Shown one piece after another: positions 27,303-36,115 of a stretch of DNA of 64,000 nucleotides. Origin of the DNA: Chloroflexota bacterium (GTDB lineage Bacteria > Chloroflexota > Dehalococcoidia > Lucifugimonadales > Australimonadaceae); contig JAPPHT010000056.1 in the NCBI GenBank assembly GCA_028874795.1, positions 186,001 through 250,000 of the forward strand, read 5' to 3'. The notes under the pieces are model-generated. The model saw nothing but the letters and a program-made list of their open reading frames with translations, was not told the origin of the DNA and made no database searches. Position 1 is the stretch's first letter, and the number at the start of each line of letters is the position of its first letter. The position numbers were made by a program, and so were the translations under genes.

Positions 27303-27889
27303 CTGTCCCAGTGGGTGACCTCGGACGCCGGGCGGCGCGTGGTCGGGCCGTAGCGATGGCCGTCCTGCGGCCAGCCGAGCGGGATCATGGCGGCGGTGGC
27401 GAAGTCCTCGGGCAGCCCGATGGCCTCGCGTATCTGCGGCTCGAAGCCGCGCCGGACGCGAGTCGTCAGCACGCTCCCCAGCCCGAGCGCCCGCGCCGCG
27501 AGCAGCATGTTCTGCACAGCCGGGTAGATGGAGGCGCCATGGCTGATGTCGGTCCCGGGGTGCCGCGTGACGGCGAGTATCCAGACCGGCACGTCCATGA
27601 CGTGCTGCGCGAGGTAGTCCGCGGACTCAGCGGCGCGCACCTGCGAGGGCGTCAGGGCCTCGTCATGGTCCGGTCGCGGGGTGCCCGGGTAGTGTTCCGC
27701 GATGATGCGCTTCGTCGCCTCGTCCTTGATGACGACGAACCCCCATTGCTGGTTGTTGCCACCGTTGGGAGCACGGATGCCGGCCTCGATGACCTTCCGC
27801 ACGAGGTCGTCCGGGACGGGGTCGGTCTTCAGGTAGCGCAGCGCCCGCTGCGTATACATCGCATCGAACAGTCCTATGTCCTCGCTCAT
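27284..27889 (-). CDS. nitroreductase family protein
   Basis: MSEDIGLFDAMYTQRALRYLKTDPVPDDLVRKVIEAGIRAPNGGNNQQWGFVVIKD. Confidence 0.9.
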   Translation of the reverse strand: MSEDIGLFDAMYTQRALRYLKTDPVPDDLVRKVIEAGIRAPNGGNNQQWGFVVIKDEATKRIIAEHYPGTPRPDHDEALTPSQVRAAESADYLAQHVMDVPVWILAVTRHPGTDISHGASIYPAVQNMLLAARALGLGSVLTTRVRRGFEPQIREAIGLPEDFATAAMIPLGWPQDGHRYGPTTRRPASEVTHWDRWGNRG

Positions 27890-27947
27890 CGCCGCTCCTC
27901 GTTTCGTCGTAGTGGAGTCTGAGTGCCCCGGGGAACCCTGTTCACTG

Positions 27948-28154
27948 CTAGACGGCCTCAAAGTCAAAGATCGGCATGATCTCCCAGTGCGTCCATACCC
28001 CAGTGTCGGTGTTGCACGGAGGCGGAGGGTTGCGGCGAGCAAACTCCTGTGCTTCCTTCTGCGTACTGTAGGACTCGAACCAGGACTCTCTTCCGTGCCT
28101 CTCGCACGAGGCTATCAACTGATATCTGCTGGGTTCACCGAACTCTCCGGTCAT
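27948..28154 (-). CDS. small hypothetical protein (68 aa)
   Basis: MTGEFGEPSRYQLIASCERHGRESWFESYSTQKEAQEFARRN... with upstream AGAAGGGAA. Confidence 0.45.
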   Translation of the reverse strand: MTGEFGEPSRYQLIASCERHGRESWFESYSTQKEAQEFARRNPPPPCNTDTGVWTHWEIMPIFDFEAV

Positions 28155-28277
28155 ATTCCCTTCTCGCTTTCCGCTATCCACTCCTCTCCTCTTCACTCCT
28201 GCCGTGCAACATTGTATATAGTTCCCTAAACTTACCATCGAAGATACCGCACGGGCACCGAAGCACGGAGGAACTCG

Positions 28278-29510
28278 ATGCTGACGACCGACATGAACGA
28301 CCGACTGACTCAGGTGGGGCCGGGCACGCCGATGGGAGATCTGATGCGCCGCTACTGGCACCCCATCGCCGCGAGCCTCGAGCTCAACGAGGAGAACCCC
28401 ACAAAGGAGATACGCCTCCTCGGCGAGGACCTCGTCCTCTACCGCGACGCCAGCGGCAAGGTCGGCTGCATCGAGCCGTCGTGCGCGCACCGCAAGGCGA
28501 ACCTGTCCTACGGCATCCCGGAAGAGAACGGGCTGCGCTGCGCCTACCATGGCTGGATATTCAACGAGACCGGACAGTGCGTCGACCAGCCGTCGGAGCC
28601 GGAAGGCTCCAAGTTCAAGGAGAAGGTGCGCATCAGGGCGTACCCCGTGGAGGAGAAGGGCGGGGTCATCCACGTCTACATGGGGCCGGACCCGGTCCCC
28701 GTGCTCCCGAACTGGGACCTGTACCAGTGGGAGGGGGTGGAGCGCTCGACCTACGCGGTGATGCTGCCGTGCAACTGGCTGCAGTGCCACGAGAACTCGC
28801 TGGACCCGGTGCACTTCCAGTGGCTGCACCGCTACTACGGGATGTGGCGCGCGTCCAAGATCATGGGCGAGGAGCGCCGCGAGGAGTTTGACCGCATCTC
28901 CGCGGCGCGCGGCAAGGCCCACGTCAAGATCGGCTTCGACCGGTTCGAGTACGGCATCATCAAGCGGCGGATGCTGGAGGGCGAGGACGAGCAGAGCGAG
29001 TGGTGGCGCATCGGCCACCCCATCCTCTTCCCGTACACGCTGCGCGTCGGCCAGGGAACGTGGTTCGAGTTCCAGCACCGGGTGCCGGTGGACGACACCC
29101 ACACGCTGCACTTCGGCTACACCATCCGCACTCCGGAGCCCGGTGAGGTCATCGCGCCCACGCCGATGAGGCACGAGGACCGGCCCGCCTTCTTCGACAA
29201 CGGCCGCATCAAGGACGACTGGGTCGTCGGGCAGGACCAACTCGCGTGGATCATCCAGGGCCCGCGCATGGACCGAAGCACGGAGGCGCTGGGCATCACG
29301 GACATCGGTCTCATCATGTTCCGCAACATGCTCAACGAGCAGATCAAGGTGGTCGAGGACGGCGGCGACCCGGTCAACGTCCACCGGACCGCCAGGGAGA
29401 TCATCGAGCTGCCGACCGAGTTCGCCTGGTACCCCGGCTACGACCGCACCGGCGGCCCGTTCGCCGACCTCCAGCCGCAACCCGTGGAGCTGGAGCGGAG
29501 CCTGCTGTAG
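28278..29510 (+). CDS. Rieske ring-hydroxylating oxygenase alpha subunit (paralog 2)
   Basis: CAHRKANLSYGIPEENGLRCAYHGWIFNETGQC; NSLDPVHFQWLHRYYG. Confidence 0.9.
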   Translation: MLTTDMNDRLTQVGPGTPMGDLMRRYWHPIAASLELNEENPTKEIRLLGEDLVLYRDASGKVGCIEPSCAHRKANLSYGIPEENGLRCAYHGWIFNETGQCVDQPSEPEGSKFKEKVRIRAYPVEEKGGVIHVYMGPDPVPVLPNWDLYQWEGVERSTYAVMLPCNWLQCHENSLDPVHFQWLHRYYGMWRASKIMGEERREEFDRISAARGKAHVKIGFDRFEYGIIKRRMLEGEDEQSEWWRIGHPILFPYTLRVGQGTWFEFQHRVPVDDTHTLHFGYTIRTPEPGEVIAPTPMRHEDRPAFFDNGRIKDDWVVGQDQLAWIIQGPRMDRSTEALGITDIGLIMFRNMLNEQIKVVEDGGDPVNVHRTAREIIELPTEFAWYPGYDRTGGPFADLQPQPVELERSLL

Positions 29511-29554
29511 CCGACAGGGTCCGGCGCCAGCCCATACCAGGAGGAGGCTCACCC

Positions 29555-30664
29555 ATGCCCCTTGTCGACGGTGACACGCACTACTGGCCGACTCACATGC
29601 TCGAGCGGGTGTCGCATCCCGGCAAGGGCGAGGTGCGCACCTACGATGGAGCAGCCGACTACATCCGCGACGGGAAGGCCATCTGGGAACGCATCCCGGA
29701 AGGCCGGTGGAACCTCGACAAGCGCTACGCAATCATGGACAGGGAGGGATTCGACCTCCAGGTCCTGATCCCCGACAACCGGCCCCTTCCGTACGAGTTG
29801 GAGCCCGCGCTTGGATGCGAGCTCGCGACCGCGTACAACGATACGGTTGCTGAGGACCTGGCCGACCACGACCGCTTCATCGGAGTTGCCTGGGTCTACC
29901 TCCCCGATGTCGAAGAGTCCGTGCGTGAAGTGCGGCGGGCCGTTGAGGAGCTCGGGCTGCAGGCCGTAAAGGTCATGGGGTCGTTCGGCGACCTCCACCT
30001 GAGCGACAGGCGGCTGTGGCCCTTCTACGAGGAAGCAGCGCGGCTGGACATCCCCGTCCTGGTTCACCCGGTGGCCGGCGTCGTCCAGAAACGCTTCTTC
30101 GCGGCGGACACGCGAGTCGATAACCGCCCCGACCTGCAGGGTGTAGGGGCCCTGGGACTTCCGTTCGAGTACATGGCCGAGATCGCTCGACTGGTGTTCA
30201 GCGGCGTGTTCGACGACTTCCCAACGCTCCGGCTCGGCTTCTTCGAGGGTGGCGTCGGATGGGTGCCATTCCTGATGAACAGGCTGGACTACTCCGTGGC
30301 GCGAGGGCACGACGACGAGCCGAACCCACGGCAGACGCTCAGCCAGGGGCCGGAGACGCTGCTCAGGAAGCCCAGCGAGTACTTCGAGCAGATATACGTG
30401 GCCGCCGTCTCCTGGGAGACATACCTCCCGGACATCCTCGCGTTGTGGCCCAACCACAACGTGATCATCGGGAGCGACTACGACCACGGCGACGCCATCG
30501 CGACGTGGCCGCGGACGATCGAGGGACTCGACAAGATCCCCGGCCTGTCACCGGAAGACCGGCGCAAGGTCCTCAGCGACAATGTCAGCCGCTTGTTCGG
30601 GTTCGACCGGCATCCCGAGCGCTTGCCAACTGGGCGACTCCGCACGTCGCCGGCTCCAGCGTAG
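29555..30664 (+). CDS. ACMSD-type metal-dependent amidohydrolase/decarboxylase (paralog 1)
   Basis: MPLVDGDTHYWPTHML.., DIPVLVHPVAG, LRLGFFEGGVGWVPFLMNRLD, VIIGSDYDHGD. Confidence 0.85.
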   Translation: MPLVDGDTHYWPTHMLERVSHPGKGEVRTYDGAADYIRDGKAIWERIPEGRWNLDKRYAIMDREGFDLQVLIPDNRPLPYELEPALGCELATAYNDTVAEDLADHDRFIGVAWVYLPDVEESVREVRRAVEELGLQAVKVMGSFGDLHLSDRRLWPFYEEAARLDIPVLVHPVAGVVQKRFFAADTRVDNRPDLQGVGALGLPFEYMAEIARLVFSGVFDDFPTLRLGFFEGGVGWVPFLMNRLDYSVARGHDDEPNPRQTLSQGPETLLRKPSEYFEQIYVAAVSWETYLPDILALWPNHNVIIGSDYDHGDAIATWPRTIEGLDKIPGLSPEDRRKVLSDNVSRLFGFDRHPERLPTGRLRTSPAPA

Positions 30665-30674
30665 CGTCCCGCGT

Positions 30675-31119
30675 TCACCCTTGGCCCATCCCCTCGAGTG
30701 AGCGGGCAACCCGCTCCATGAGCGAAGGGCGTTCGCGCTCGCCGCCAGGCGCGTCGCCCCGGGGGCGCAGGGGCTTGATGAGGGGTTCACGCATGGGACA
30801 GGCACAGGTCTCACCCTGCAGCCCCATGAGGTTGGCTTCCGCATAGCCGTGCACAACGGCCGTGACGACGCGGTTGGGGTCGGGGACCCGCCGGGCCGCG
30901 GGCGCAGCGTTTGAGGTAGGCGTCGACGGGCGCGACGGCGAGTACGGGGACGGCAACCTTCCCGGCAGCCTCGATGAGATCGAAGGTGTCCGGCGGGGGC
31001 TCGCCCCGATCGACAGCGTCGTACCAGCGGCCGGCGAATTCCTCGGCGACGGGATAGAGAGCGGCCTGCGCACGGAGGCAGGCGAGGTGGCGTTCGAGGG
31101 CCTTGAGCCGGGCGGTCAT
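30675..31119 (-). pseudogene. hypothetical partner gene, apparently frameshifted
   Basis: MTARLKALERHLACLRAQAALYPVAEEFAGRWYDAVDRGEPPPDTFDLIEAAGKVAVPVLAVAPVDAYLKRCA in one frame; VPDPNRVVTAVVHGYAEANLMGLQGETCACPMREPLIKPLRPRGDAPGG in another; switch near 30885-30905. Confidence 0.5.
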
Positions 31120-31568
31120 CGGGCACCGCGCTGGCCCTTCAGCATGCTGAAGGCGTAGTCCATGATGTCCATGCGGTCGCGTACCTCGGCGATCTCCTTG
31201 AGCTTGAGGGAGTGCTGGAGGGCGATGCGGACGGCGGCATTCCTGACGCGGGGGTCGGGGTCTTCCAGGAGGTCGGCGAGAGCGATAGCGCCCTTGAGGG
31301 CGAGGCCGTTGATCTCGGCGAAAGCCAGGTCGGGGACGTGGCGGCGGGCCTGCCCAATCTCGGCGCGGAAGTTGGGATCCTGCATCCACCGGGTGAGGGT
31401 GTTGCGGCCGATGCGGGCTGCCTGAGCGCCCCTCCGGAGCGAGGGCGCCGAGACGATGTAGGGAATCGCGAGCATCTGCCTGGGGGTGAGCTGCGCGGGT
31501 ACTGGCGGCGAGGCATTGGCATCGCCGTGATCGGCGTTTTCTTGAATCGTGGCTCCATCCTGCACCAT
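31116..31568 (-). CDS. phBC6A51-like HTH / phage terminase small-subunit-like protein
   Basis: LTPRQMLAIPYIVSAPSLRRGAQAARIGRNTLTRWMQDPNFRAEIGQARR...LEDPDPRVRNAAVRIALQHSLKL; overlaps the downstream start (ATGA); start uncertain. Confidence 0.6.
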   Translation of the reverse strand: MVQDGATIQENADHGDANASPPVPAQLTPRQMLAIPYIVSAPSLRRGAQAARIGRNTLTRWMQDPNFRAEIGQARRHVPDLAFAEINGLALKGAIALADLLEDPDPRVRNAAVRIALQHSLKLKEIAEVRDRMDIMDYAFSMLKGQRGAR

Positions 31569-31845
31569 CTGGCACCATCCATTCCTAGATTCCGGCGTTC
31601 CAGCGGGGCCATCGCGGGGCTGTTCCGGGGCCGCCCTGGGGGTGATCCGGGTGTGGACGGGGCAGGCATGGGGCCAAATGGAGCCAGCCCTCCTGCCACC
31701 GTCCACGCGATCCGCGCCATGGGCCGCCGCGCCGGTCAGACCATCGTAGGGAGGGGCGCGGCGTCGGCGCAACGGGCGGATGTCACAGATGTGACGAATG
31801 GGGAGGGAGTATCATGGAGGGCCAATCGCACGGGAGGTCTTGCCC

Positions 31846-32856
31846 ATGACCAGCGACTCGCTTCTCGCTCATCTCGCCTGGAGGTTCCCGGGCGCCACCG
31901 AAGACATCGCGACCGAGGCGCTGTGTTACATCCTCCGCAAGCAGGAGGGCGCGCGGACGGCGCTGGCCGACCTGCTGCGGTCGGGCGGCGCGAACCCCGA
32001 GCCGATGGACTCTTTCGACACGCAGCGTGTCTACCAGCGGTCCAAGAAGCCCGACCTCGTTGCCTTCAACGGGGACAAGGAGGTGTTGCTGGTCGAGTCG
32101 AAGTTCTGGGCCTGGCTCACGCCCAACCAGCCGAACGGATATCTCAGGCTGATGATGGACGACCTACCGGACGCCAGGAACCTGCTCTTCATTGCCCCGG
32201 AAGCCAGTCAGGGCTGGCTCTGGGACGAACTGTGCAGACGAGCCAAGAATTTCAATCTAACCGGCAAGCGTACCGGAGGCGGCGTACAGAGCACGGTAGT
32301 GGGCAGCGGTGGTCACCGCATGATGCTGACCACCTGGGATTCCCTGCTCGAACGCATCGCACTCAGCGGGGCTGACGAGGACGGCGACCTGCGGCAGCTC
32401 GTCGGGCTATGCGCACAGATGGACGATGATGCGCCACGCCCCAGCGGTAACGCAGAGGAGTTAAGTGAAGTAAGCCACTATGAAGACCTCATAAGGAGTG
32501 CTGTTCAGCAGGCGAGGGAACGGGGCTATATCGACACGAAAGGCTTGGGGTCTGCGCGGTGGCAGAGCAGCTACGGAAGGTATATTTGGTTTGTGAACGC
32601 CGAGGGTGACCATCTCGGTACGGCCAGAATCGGCATCGATTTCGACCGTAGCGAATCTCCCCTTTTCCTCTGGTTCACCGATAACTACAAGTATTTCTCA
32701 CCCGAGCGGATGGACCAGATACGCACCCAGGTGGGAAAAGATTTGGAACCGGGCGACCAACTCTCCATTCCTGTCTCCCCCGACCCGGCATATGCGAACG
32801 TCCTCGCGGACGTGGTCGGCAGGCTGAAGGAGATCAGGGATCGAATCGCGGTCTGA
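31846..32856 (+). CDS. PD-(D/E)XK-like nuclease-domain protein (orphan)
   Basis: QRSKKPDLVAFNGDKEVLLVESKFWAWLTPNQPNGYL: D...ExK active-site pattern; SD GGGAGG before the ATG. Confidence 0.55.
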   Translation: MTSDSLLAHLAWRFPGATEDIATEALCYILRKQEGARTALADLLRSGGANPEPMDSFDTQRVYQRSKKPDLVAFNGDKEVLLVESKFWAWLTPNQPNGYLRLMMDDLPDARNLLFIAPEASQGWLWDELCRRAKNFNLTGKRTGGGVQSTVVGSGGHRMMLTTWDSLLERIALSGADEDGDLRQLVGLCAQMDDDAPRPSGNAEELSEVSHYEDLIRSAVQQARERGYIDTKGLGSARWQSSYGRYIWFVNAEGDHLGTARIGIDFDRSESPLFLWFTDNYKYFSPERMDQIRTQVGKDLEPGDQLSIPVSPDPAYANVLADVVGRLKEIRDRIAV

Positions 32857-32867
32857 GAGTAGGCGCC

Positions 32868-33722
32868 ATGACCACACCCCTGCGCATACTGCCTGACCGG
32901 CTCGTTGAGAACCTGGAGAGCGCGACGTACCAGTACGCGGTCACGATGCAGAACATCCCGCACTACTACACGGTCGCAAGGACGTGGGCCGATCACAAGG
33001 ATGGCATGAGCGAGGAACTCATGTGGACCGTGTGGGAGATGCGGAAGCACGACGTGATGCGTCCGTTCGGGAACATGGAGCAGCACTACCTGGACGTGAA
33101 CGGCTTCTCCTACTGGACGATGGTCCCGCGCGACGAGGAGACGATGCTCATCAACCGGCAGTACTCGACGCACGGGGCGTACGACTCGCCGTTCGACGCC
33201 ATCGCGCACCGCTACGACGATTCGGAGAAGCCGTGGTACGTCGTGCAGGCGGAGCGCGAGGCGTTGTACGCGCCCGCCGCGCCGTCGGGGCGCGTGCTCG
33301 ACATCGGGTGCGGGACCGGGCTGCTGGTCGACTACTGCTATCGGGCTATCGACCGCCAGCGGTACGTCGGCATTGATCCGAGCGCGGGGATGCTGGCGAA
33401 GTTCGCGCTGAAGCACCCCGACTATCAGGCGGACGCGACGCTGCTGCGGACGACGTTCGAGGACTACGAGACGCCGCTGCGGTTCGACACGATCGTTGCG
33501 ATGGCGGGGTCAGGGTCTCATGTCACCGGCGTGGACATCGTGGAGAAGGCGCGGCATCTGCTCGCTCCGGGGGGACGGGCGTTCCTGACGTTCTACCGCG
33601 ACCCAACTGCGGCATTCGAGCGGATGGGGCTCAACAGGGCGCCGGAGGTCGCGGCGACGCCGGACGGGGCCGTGATGGACGGGGAGTACGTCGTGGTGGA
33701 GCTCACGCGGGGCGAGGACTAG
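32868..33722 (+). CDS. SAM-dependent methyltransferase (class I)
   Basis: GRVLDIGCGTGLLVDYCYRAIDRQRYVGIDPSAGMLAKF..FDTIVAMAGSGSHV. Confidence 0.85.
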   Translation: MTTPLRILPDRLVENLESATYQYAVTMQNIPHYYTVARTWADHKDGMSEELMWTVWEMRKHDVMRPFGNMEQHYLDVNGFSYWTMVPRDEETMLINRQYSTHGAYDSPFDAIAHRYDDSEKPWYVVQAEREALYAPAAPSGRVLDIGCGTGLLVDYCYRAIDRQRYVGIDPSAGMLAKFALKHPDYQADATLLRTTFEDYETPLRFDTIVAMAGSGSHVTGVDIVEKARHLLAPGGRAFLTFYRDPTAAFERMGLNRAPEVAATPDGAVMDGEYVVVELTRGED

Positions 33723-33997
33723 AGCCTGGTGAACAAGGCGATGAAGCCGCCGACCGTCGTGGCCCAGAGCGTTCCCAGGAGCACGAGGAGGACGTTGAAG
33801 CGGCTGTTCATCTCACCGCGGAGTGCGGCCTGGCCCTCATTCATCTCCGAACGGAGACCGCCAATCTCAGCGTGCATGTCGGCGCGCAATCCAGCGATGG
33901 CCTGGAAGAGGTCCCCCAAGCGTTCACTCACCTGTTCGTAGGCGCCTTCCAAACGGCTCACACGCTGCTCCAGATCAGTCGACGGTTGCGTTGTCAT
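33719..33997 (-). CDS. small coiled-coil protein with C-terminal TM segment
   Basis: LEQRVSRLEGAYEQVSERLGDLFQAIAGLRADMHAEIGGLRSEM..FNVLLVLLGTLWATTVGGFIALF. Confidence 0.65.
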   Translation of the reverse strand: MTTQPSTDLEQRVSRLEGAYEQVSERLGDLFQAIAGLRADMHAEIGGLRSEMNEGQAALRGEMNSRFNVLLVLLGTLWATTVGGFIALFTRL

Positions 33998-34115
33998 CGG
34001 CTCGTCACTCCAATGTAGTGTAGCACGCACGGTCAAGCTGAACCGATCGTGCTACACGCACCATAGGAAGCGGCTTACTCAACGGGCAATGGGCGGATGT
34101 CACCGCTTACAATGC

Positions 34116-34300
34116 CCCACCCCACGCCGTGTGCCCTGCCGGGCACGCTGGGTTCCCGCCTTCGCGGGATCGACATCGCTCGAAATGACGCGCCCCCCAC
34201 CCCACTCCCCGCCGTGTGCCCTGCCGGGCACGCTGGATTCCCGCCTTCGCGGGAATGACGGAAGGGGCGGGAATGACGGAGGGGGCGGGAATGACGGAGG
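34116..34300. repeat. interspersed repeat cluster of TTCCCGCCTTCGCGGGAATGACGG type, two core copies plus GGGCGGGAATGACGGA units
   Basis: GCCGTGTGCCCTGCCGGGCACGCTGG(G/A)TTCCCGCCTTCGCGGGA occurs twice, followed by tandem GGAATGACGGA(A/G)GGGGC. Confidence 0.85.
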
Positions 34301-34304
34301 TTTC

Positions 34305-35126
34305 CTACCGCACGCCGGGGCCGCCGTGCTGCTGCTGGCCGAGGCGGTTGTAGGTGACAGGAGTCGTGACGAGCAGGCCGGCGTCGACCGGGAGGACGAC
34401 GCCGGTCACCCAGCGCGCCTCGTCGCTGGCGAGGTAAACCGCTGCCCAGCCGATGTCCCACGCGGTGCCCTCGGTGCCGAGGACGCCGGCCTCGCGGCGG
34501 ACCTGGCGCAGGTCGTCGTCCATGCGGGGCGCGACCATCGGGGTGTACACGAGGCCCGGCGCGATGCAGTTGACGCGTATGCCGTCTCGCCCGTGGTCGC
34601 CCGCCATCGACTGCGTGAGTCCGACCACAGCCGCCTTGGACGTCGTGTACGGCGTGCTGCTGTTGGCGCGCAGGCCAGCGATGGAGGAGAGGGTGATGAT
34701 GGAGCCGCCCCCGCCCTTCTTCATCTCCGGGATGGCGTACCTGGAGGCGAGAACGATGCTCTTGACGTTCACCGCCATGATGTGGTCCCACTGCTCTTCG
34801 GTGACCTCGGTAACGTCCGCGCGGGTGGAGATGCCGACGTTGTTGTGCAGGATGTCGAGCCGGCCGTAGCGCTCGACCGCCGTGCGCACCATCGCCTCGC
34901 AGTCGGCGGCGCTCGTCACATCGGCGGCCATGGCGGACGCGGTCCCGCCTTCCTCCGCGATGAGGCGAAGCGTCTCCTCGGCGCGTTCGAGCTCGCGGTC
35001 GACGAGCAGCACCTTTGCGCCCTCGCGCGCGAAGAGGATGGAAGCCGCCTTGCCATTGCCGATGCCGTGGCCGCTGGACCCCGCGCCCGTCACGATCGCC
35101 ACCTTGCCTGCGAGCCTGTCCGTCAC
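34305..35126 (-). CDS. SDR family oxidoreductase
   Basis: GKVAIVTGAGSSGHGIGNGKAASILFAREGAKVLLVDR, ILHNNVGIS, SSIAGLRANSSTPYTTSKAAVVGLTQSMA; GTG start with GGAGGAG. Confidence 0.9.
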   Translation of the reverse strand: MTDRLAGKVAIVTGAGSSGHGIGNGKAASILFAREGAKVLLVDRELERAEETLRLIAEEGGTASAMAADVTSAADCEAMVRTAVERYGRLDILHNNVGISTRADVTEVTEEQWDHIMAVNVKSIVLASRYAIPEMKKGGGGSIITLSSIAGLRANSSTPYTTSKAAVVGLTQSMAGDHGRDGIRVNCIAPGLVYTPMVAPRMDDDLRQVRREAGVLGTEGTAWDIGWAAVYLASDEARWVTGVVLPVDAGLLVTTPVTYNRLGQQQHGGPGVR

Positions 35127-35127
35127 A

Positions 35128-35337
35128 CTACTCCTCCTCTGAGTCGTCATCGGCGAGGCCGCCCACGATGGGGTGCCCCGCGAGCAGGCCCGACATCTCC
35201 GTGACCCGCCCCTCGAAGATCCTGCCCTCGATGGCGGACTCAACCTGCGCGTACCAGCCATCGGCCAGCTTGAACAGCTTGATGGTGAGGTGACCGTCGC
35301 ACACGACGATCTCGTCTGCCGCTTCGGGCCACCGCAT
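35128..35337 (-). CDS. small hypothetical protein (69 aa)
   Basis: MRWPEAADEIVVCDGHLTIKLFKLADGWYAQVESAIEGRIFEGRVTEMSG; abuts the SDR start. Confidence 0.5.
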   Translation of the reverse strand: MRWPEAADEIVVCDGHLTIKLFKLADGWYAQVESAIEGRIFEGRVTEMSGLLAGHPIVGGLADDDSEEE

Positions 35338-35450
35338 GATCCGGCCTCCCTTCGCTGCGGCGCATCTTCCGCCACGCAGGGCTACGGCGCAAGCAGCGCC
35401 GTTCAGTCCTTACTTTGCATGCTGGAGGAGAATATGGTAATATTATGTAC

Positions 35451-35675
35451 ATGAAGGCTATACAGGTCACTATCGACGAAGGACTACTTGAGCGACTGGA
35501 CAACTGCCAACAGGTCCGCTCGCGTGGGCGCTCTGCCGTATTCCGTGAAGCTGTCGACGCATACCTTGCCAAGTTGGAAGCCGAGGAGATTGACCGCGCC
35601 TACGAAGTTGGATACGGCGCAGCACCGCCTGAGGAGTTCGACGACTGGCCCGCGGAGGCAGCATGGTTGGGATAG
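35451..35675 (+). CDS. ribbon-helix-helix antitoxin (MazE/CopG-type)
   Basis: MKAIQVTIDEGLLERLDNCQQVRSRGRSAVFREAVDAYLAKLEAEEIDRAY; overlaps the downstream toxin. Confidence 0.8.
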   Translation: MKAIQVTIDEGLLERLDNCQQVRSRGRSAVFREAVDAYLAKLEAEEIDRAYEVGYGAAPPEEFDDWPAEAAWLG

Positions 35676-35995
35676 ACAGTCTGCGGCGCGGAGAGATCTG
35701 GCTCTACCAGTTCGCCGCGCCCGACAAGCGCCGGCCTGTGGTCATACTCTCTCGGACGCGGGCCTTGCCATTGCTGCGTACTGCCGTCGTGGCTCAGATA
35801 ACTTCAACCATCCGAGGCATACCCAGCGAGGTGGTCGTCGGTCCCGATGAGGGCTTGAAGACACCTTCTGCAATCAACCTCGACCACGTGCAGACTGTCG
35901 AAAAGCGCAATCTACGCAACTACGTCGGCACCCTGAGCGACGAAAAGATGCAGCAGGTCTGCCGTGCTCTCGCGATCGCTACAGGCTGCGTTTAG
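35663..35995 (+). CDS. MazF/PemK-family toxin
   Basis: LRRGEIWLYQFAAPDKRRPVVILSRTRALPLL..VVAQITSTIRGIPSEVVVGPDEGLKTPSAINLDHVQTV. Confidence 0.9.
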   Translation: MVGIDSLRRGEIWLYQFAAPDKRRPVVILSRTRALPLLRTAVVAQITSTIRGIPSEVVVGPDEGLKTPSAINLDHVQTVEKRNLRNYVGTLSDEKMQQVCRALAIATGCV

Positions 35996-36060
35996 CTTCC
36001 CAGCCTGGTCTCGCCGGAGAGAGGAAGGCTGCTCCTCCGCCACGATCGGCCCCTGAAAGC

Positions 36061-36092
36061 AACGCCACCCGGCCTGCAGGCCGGGTGGCGTT
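36061..36092. terminator. perfect 16-bp inverted repeat, bidirectional terminator
   Basis: AACGCCACCCGGCCTGCAGGCCGGGTGGCGTT between convergent mazF and Rieske genes. Confidence 0.8.
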
Positions 36093-36115
36093 CGGAGCCT
36101 CTGCTCTGGACCGCG

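Noticed and set aside
28060-28110. tRNA-like T-loop GGTTCGAGTCC on the minus strand
   Set aside because: Flanking bases do not form the T stem (CCTGG versus CCTAC) and no acceptor, anticodon or D arms fit; it lies in a small ORF
32868-33722. Methyltransferase as a modification partner of the neighbouring nuclease (R-M system)
   Set aside because: Has a generic class I SAM motif (LDIGCGTG) and small-molecule-type layout; no DNA methylase catalytic motif (DPPY/NPPY or PC) was seen
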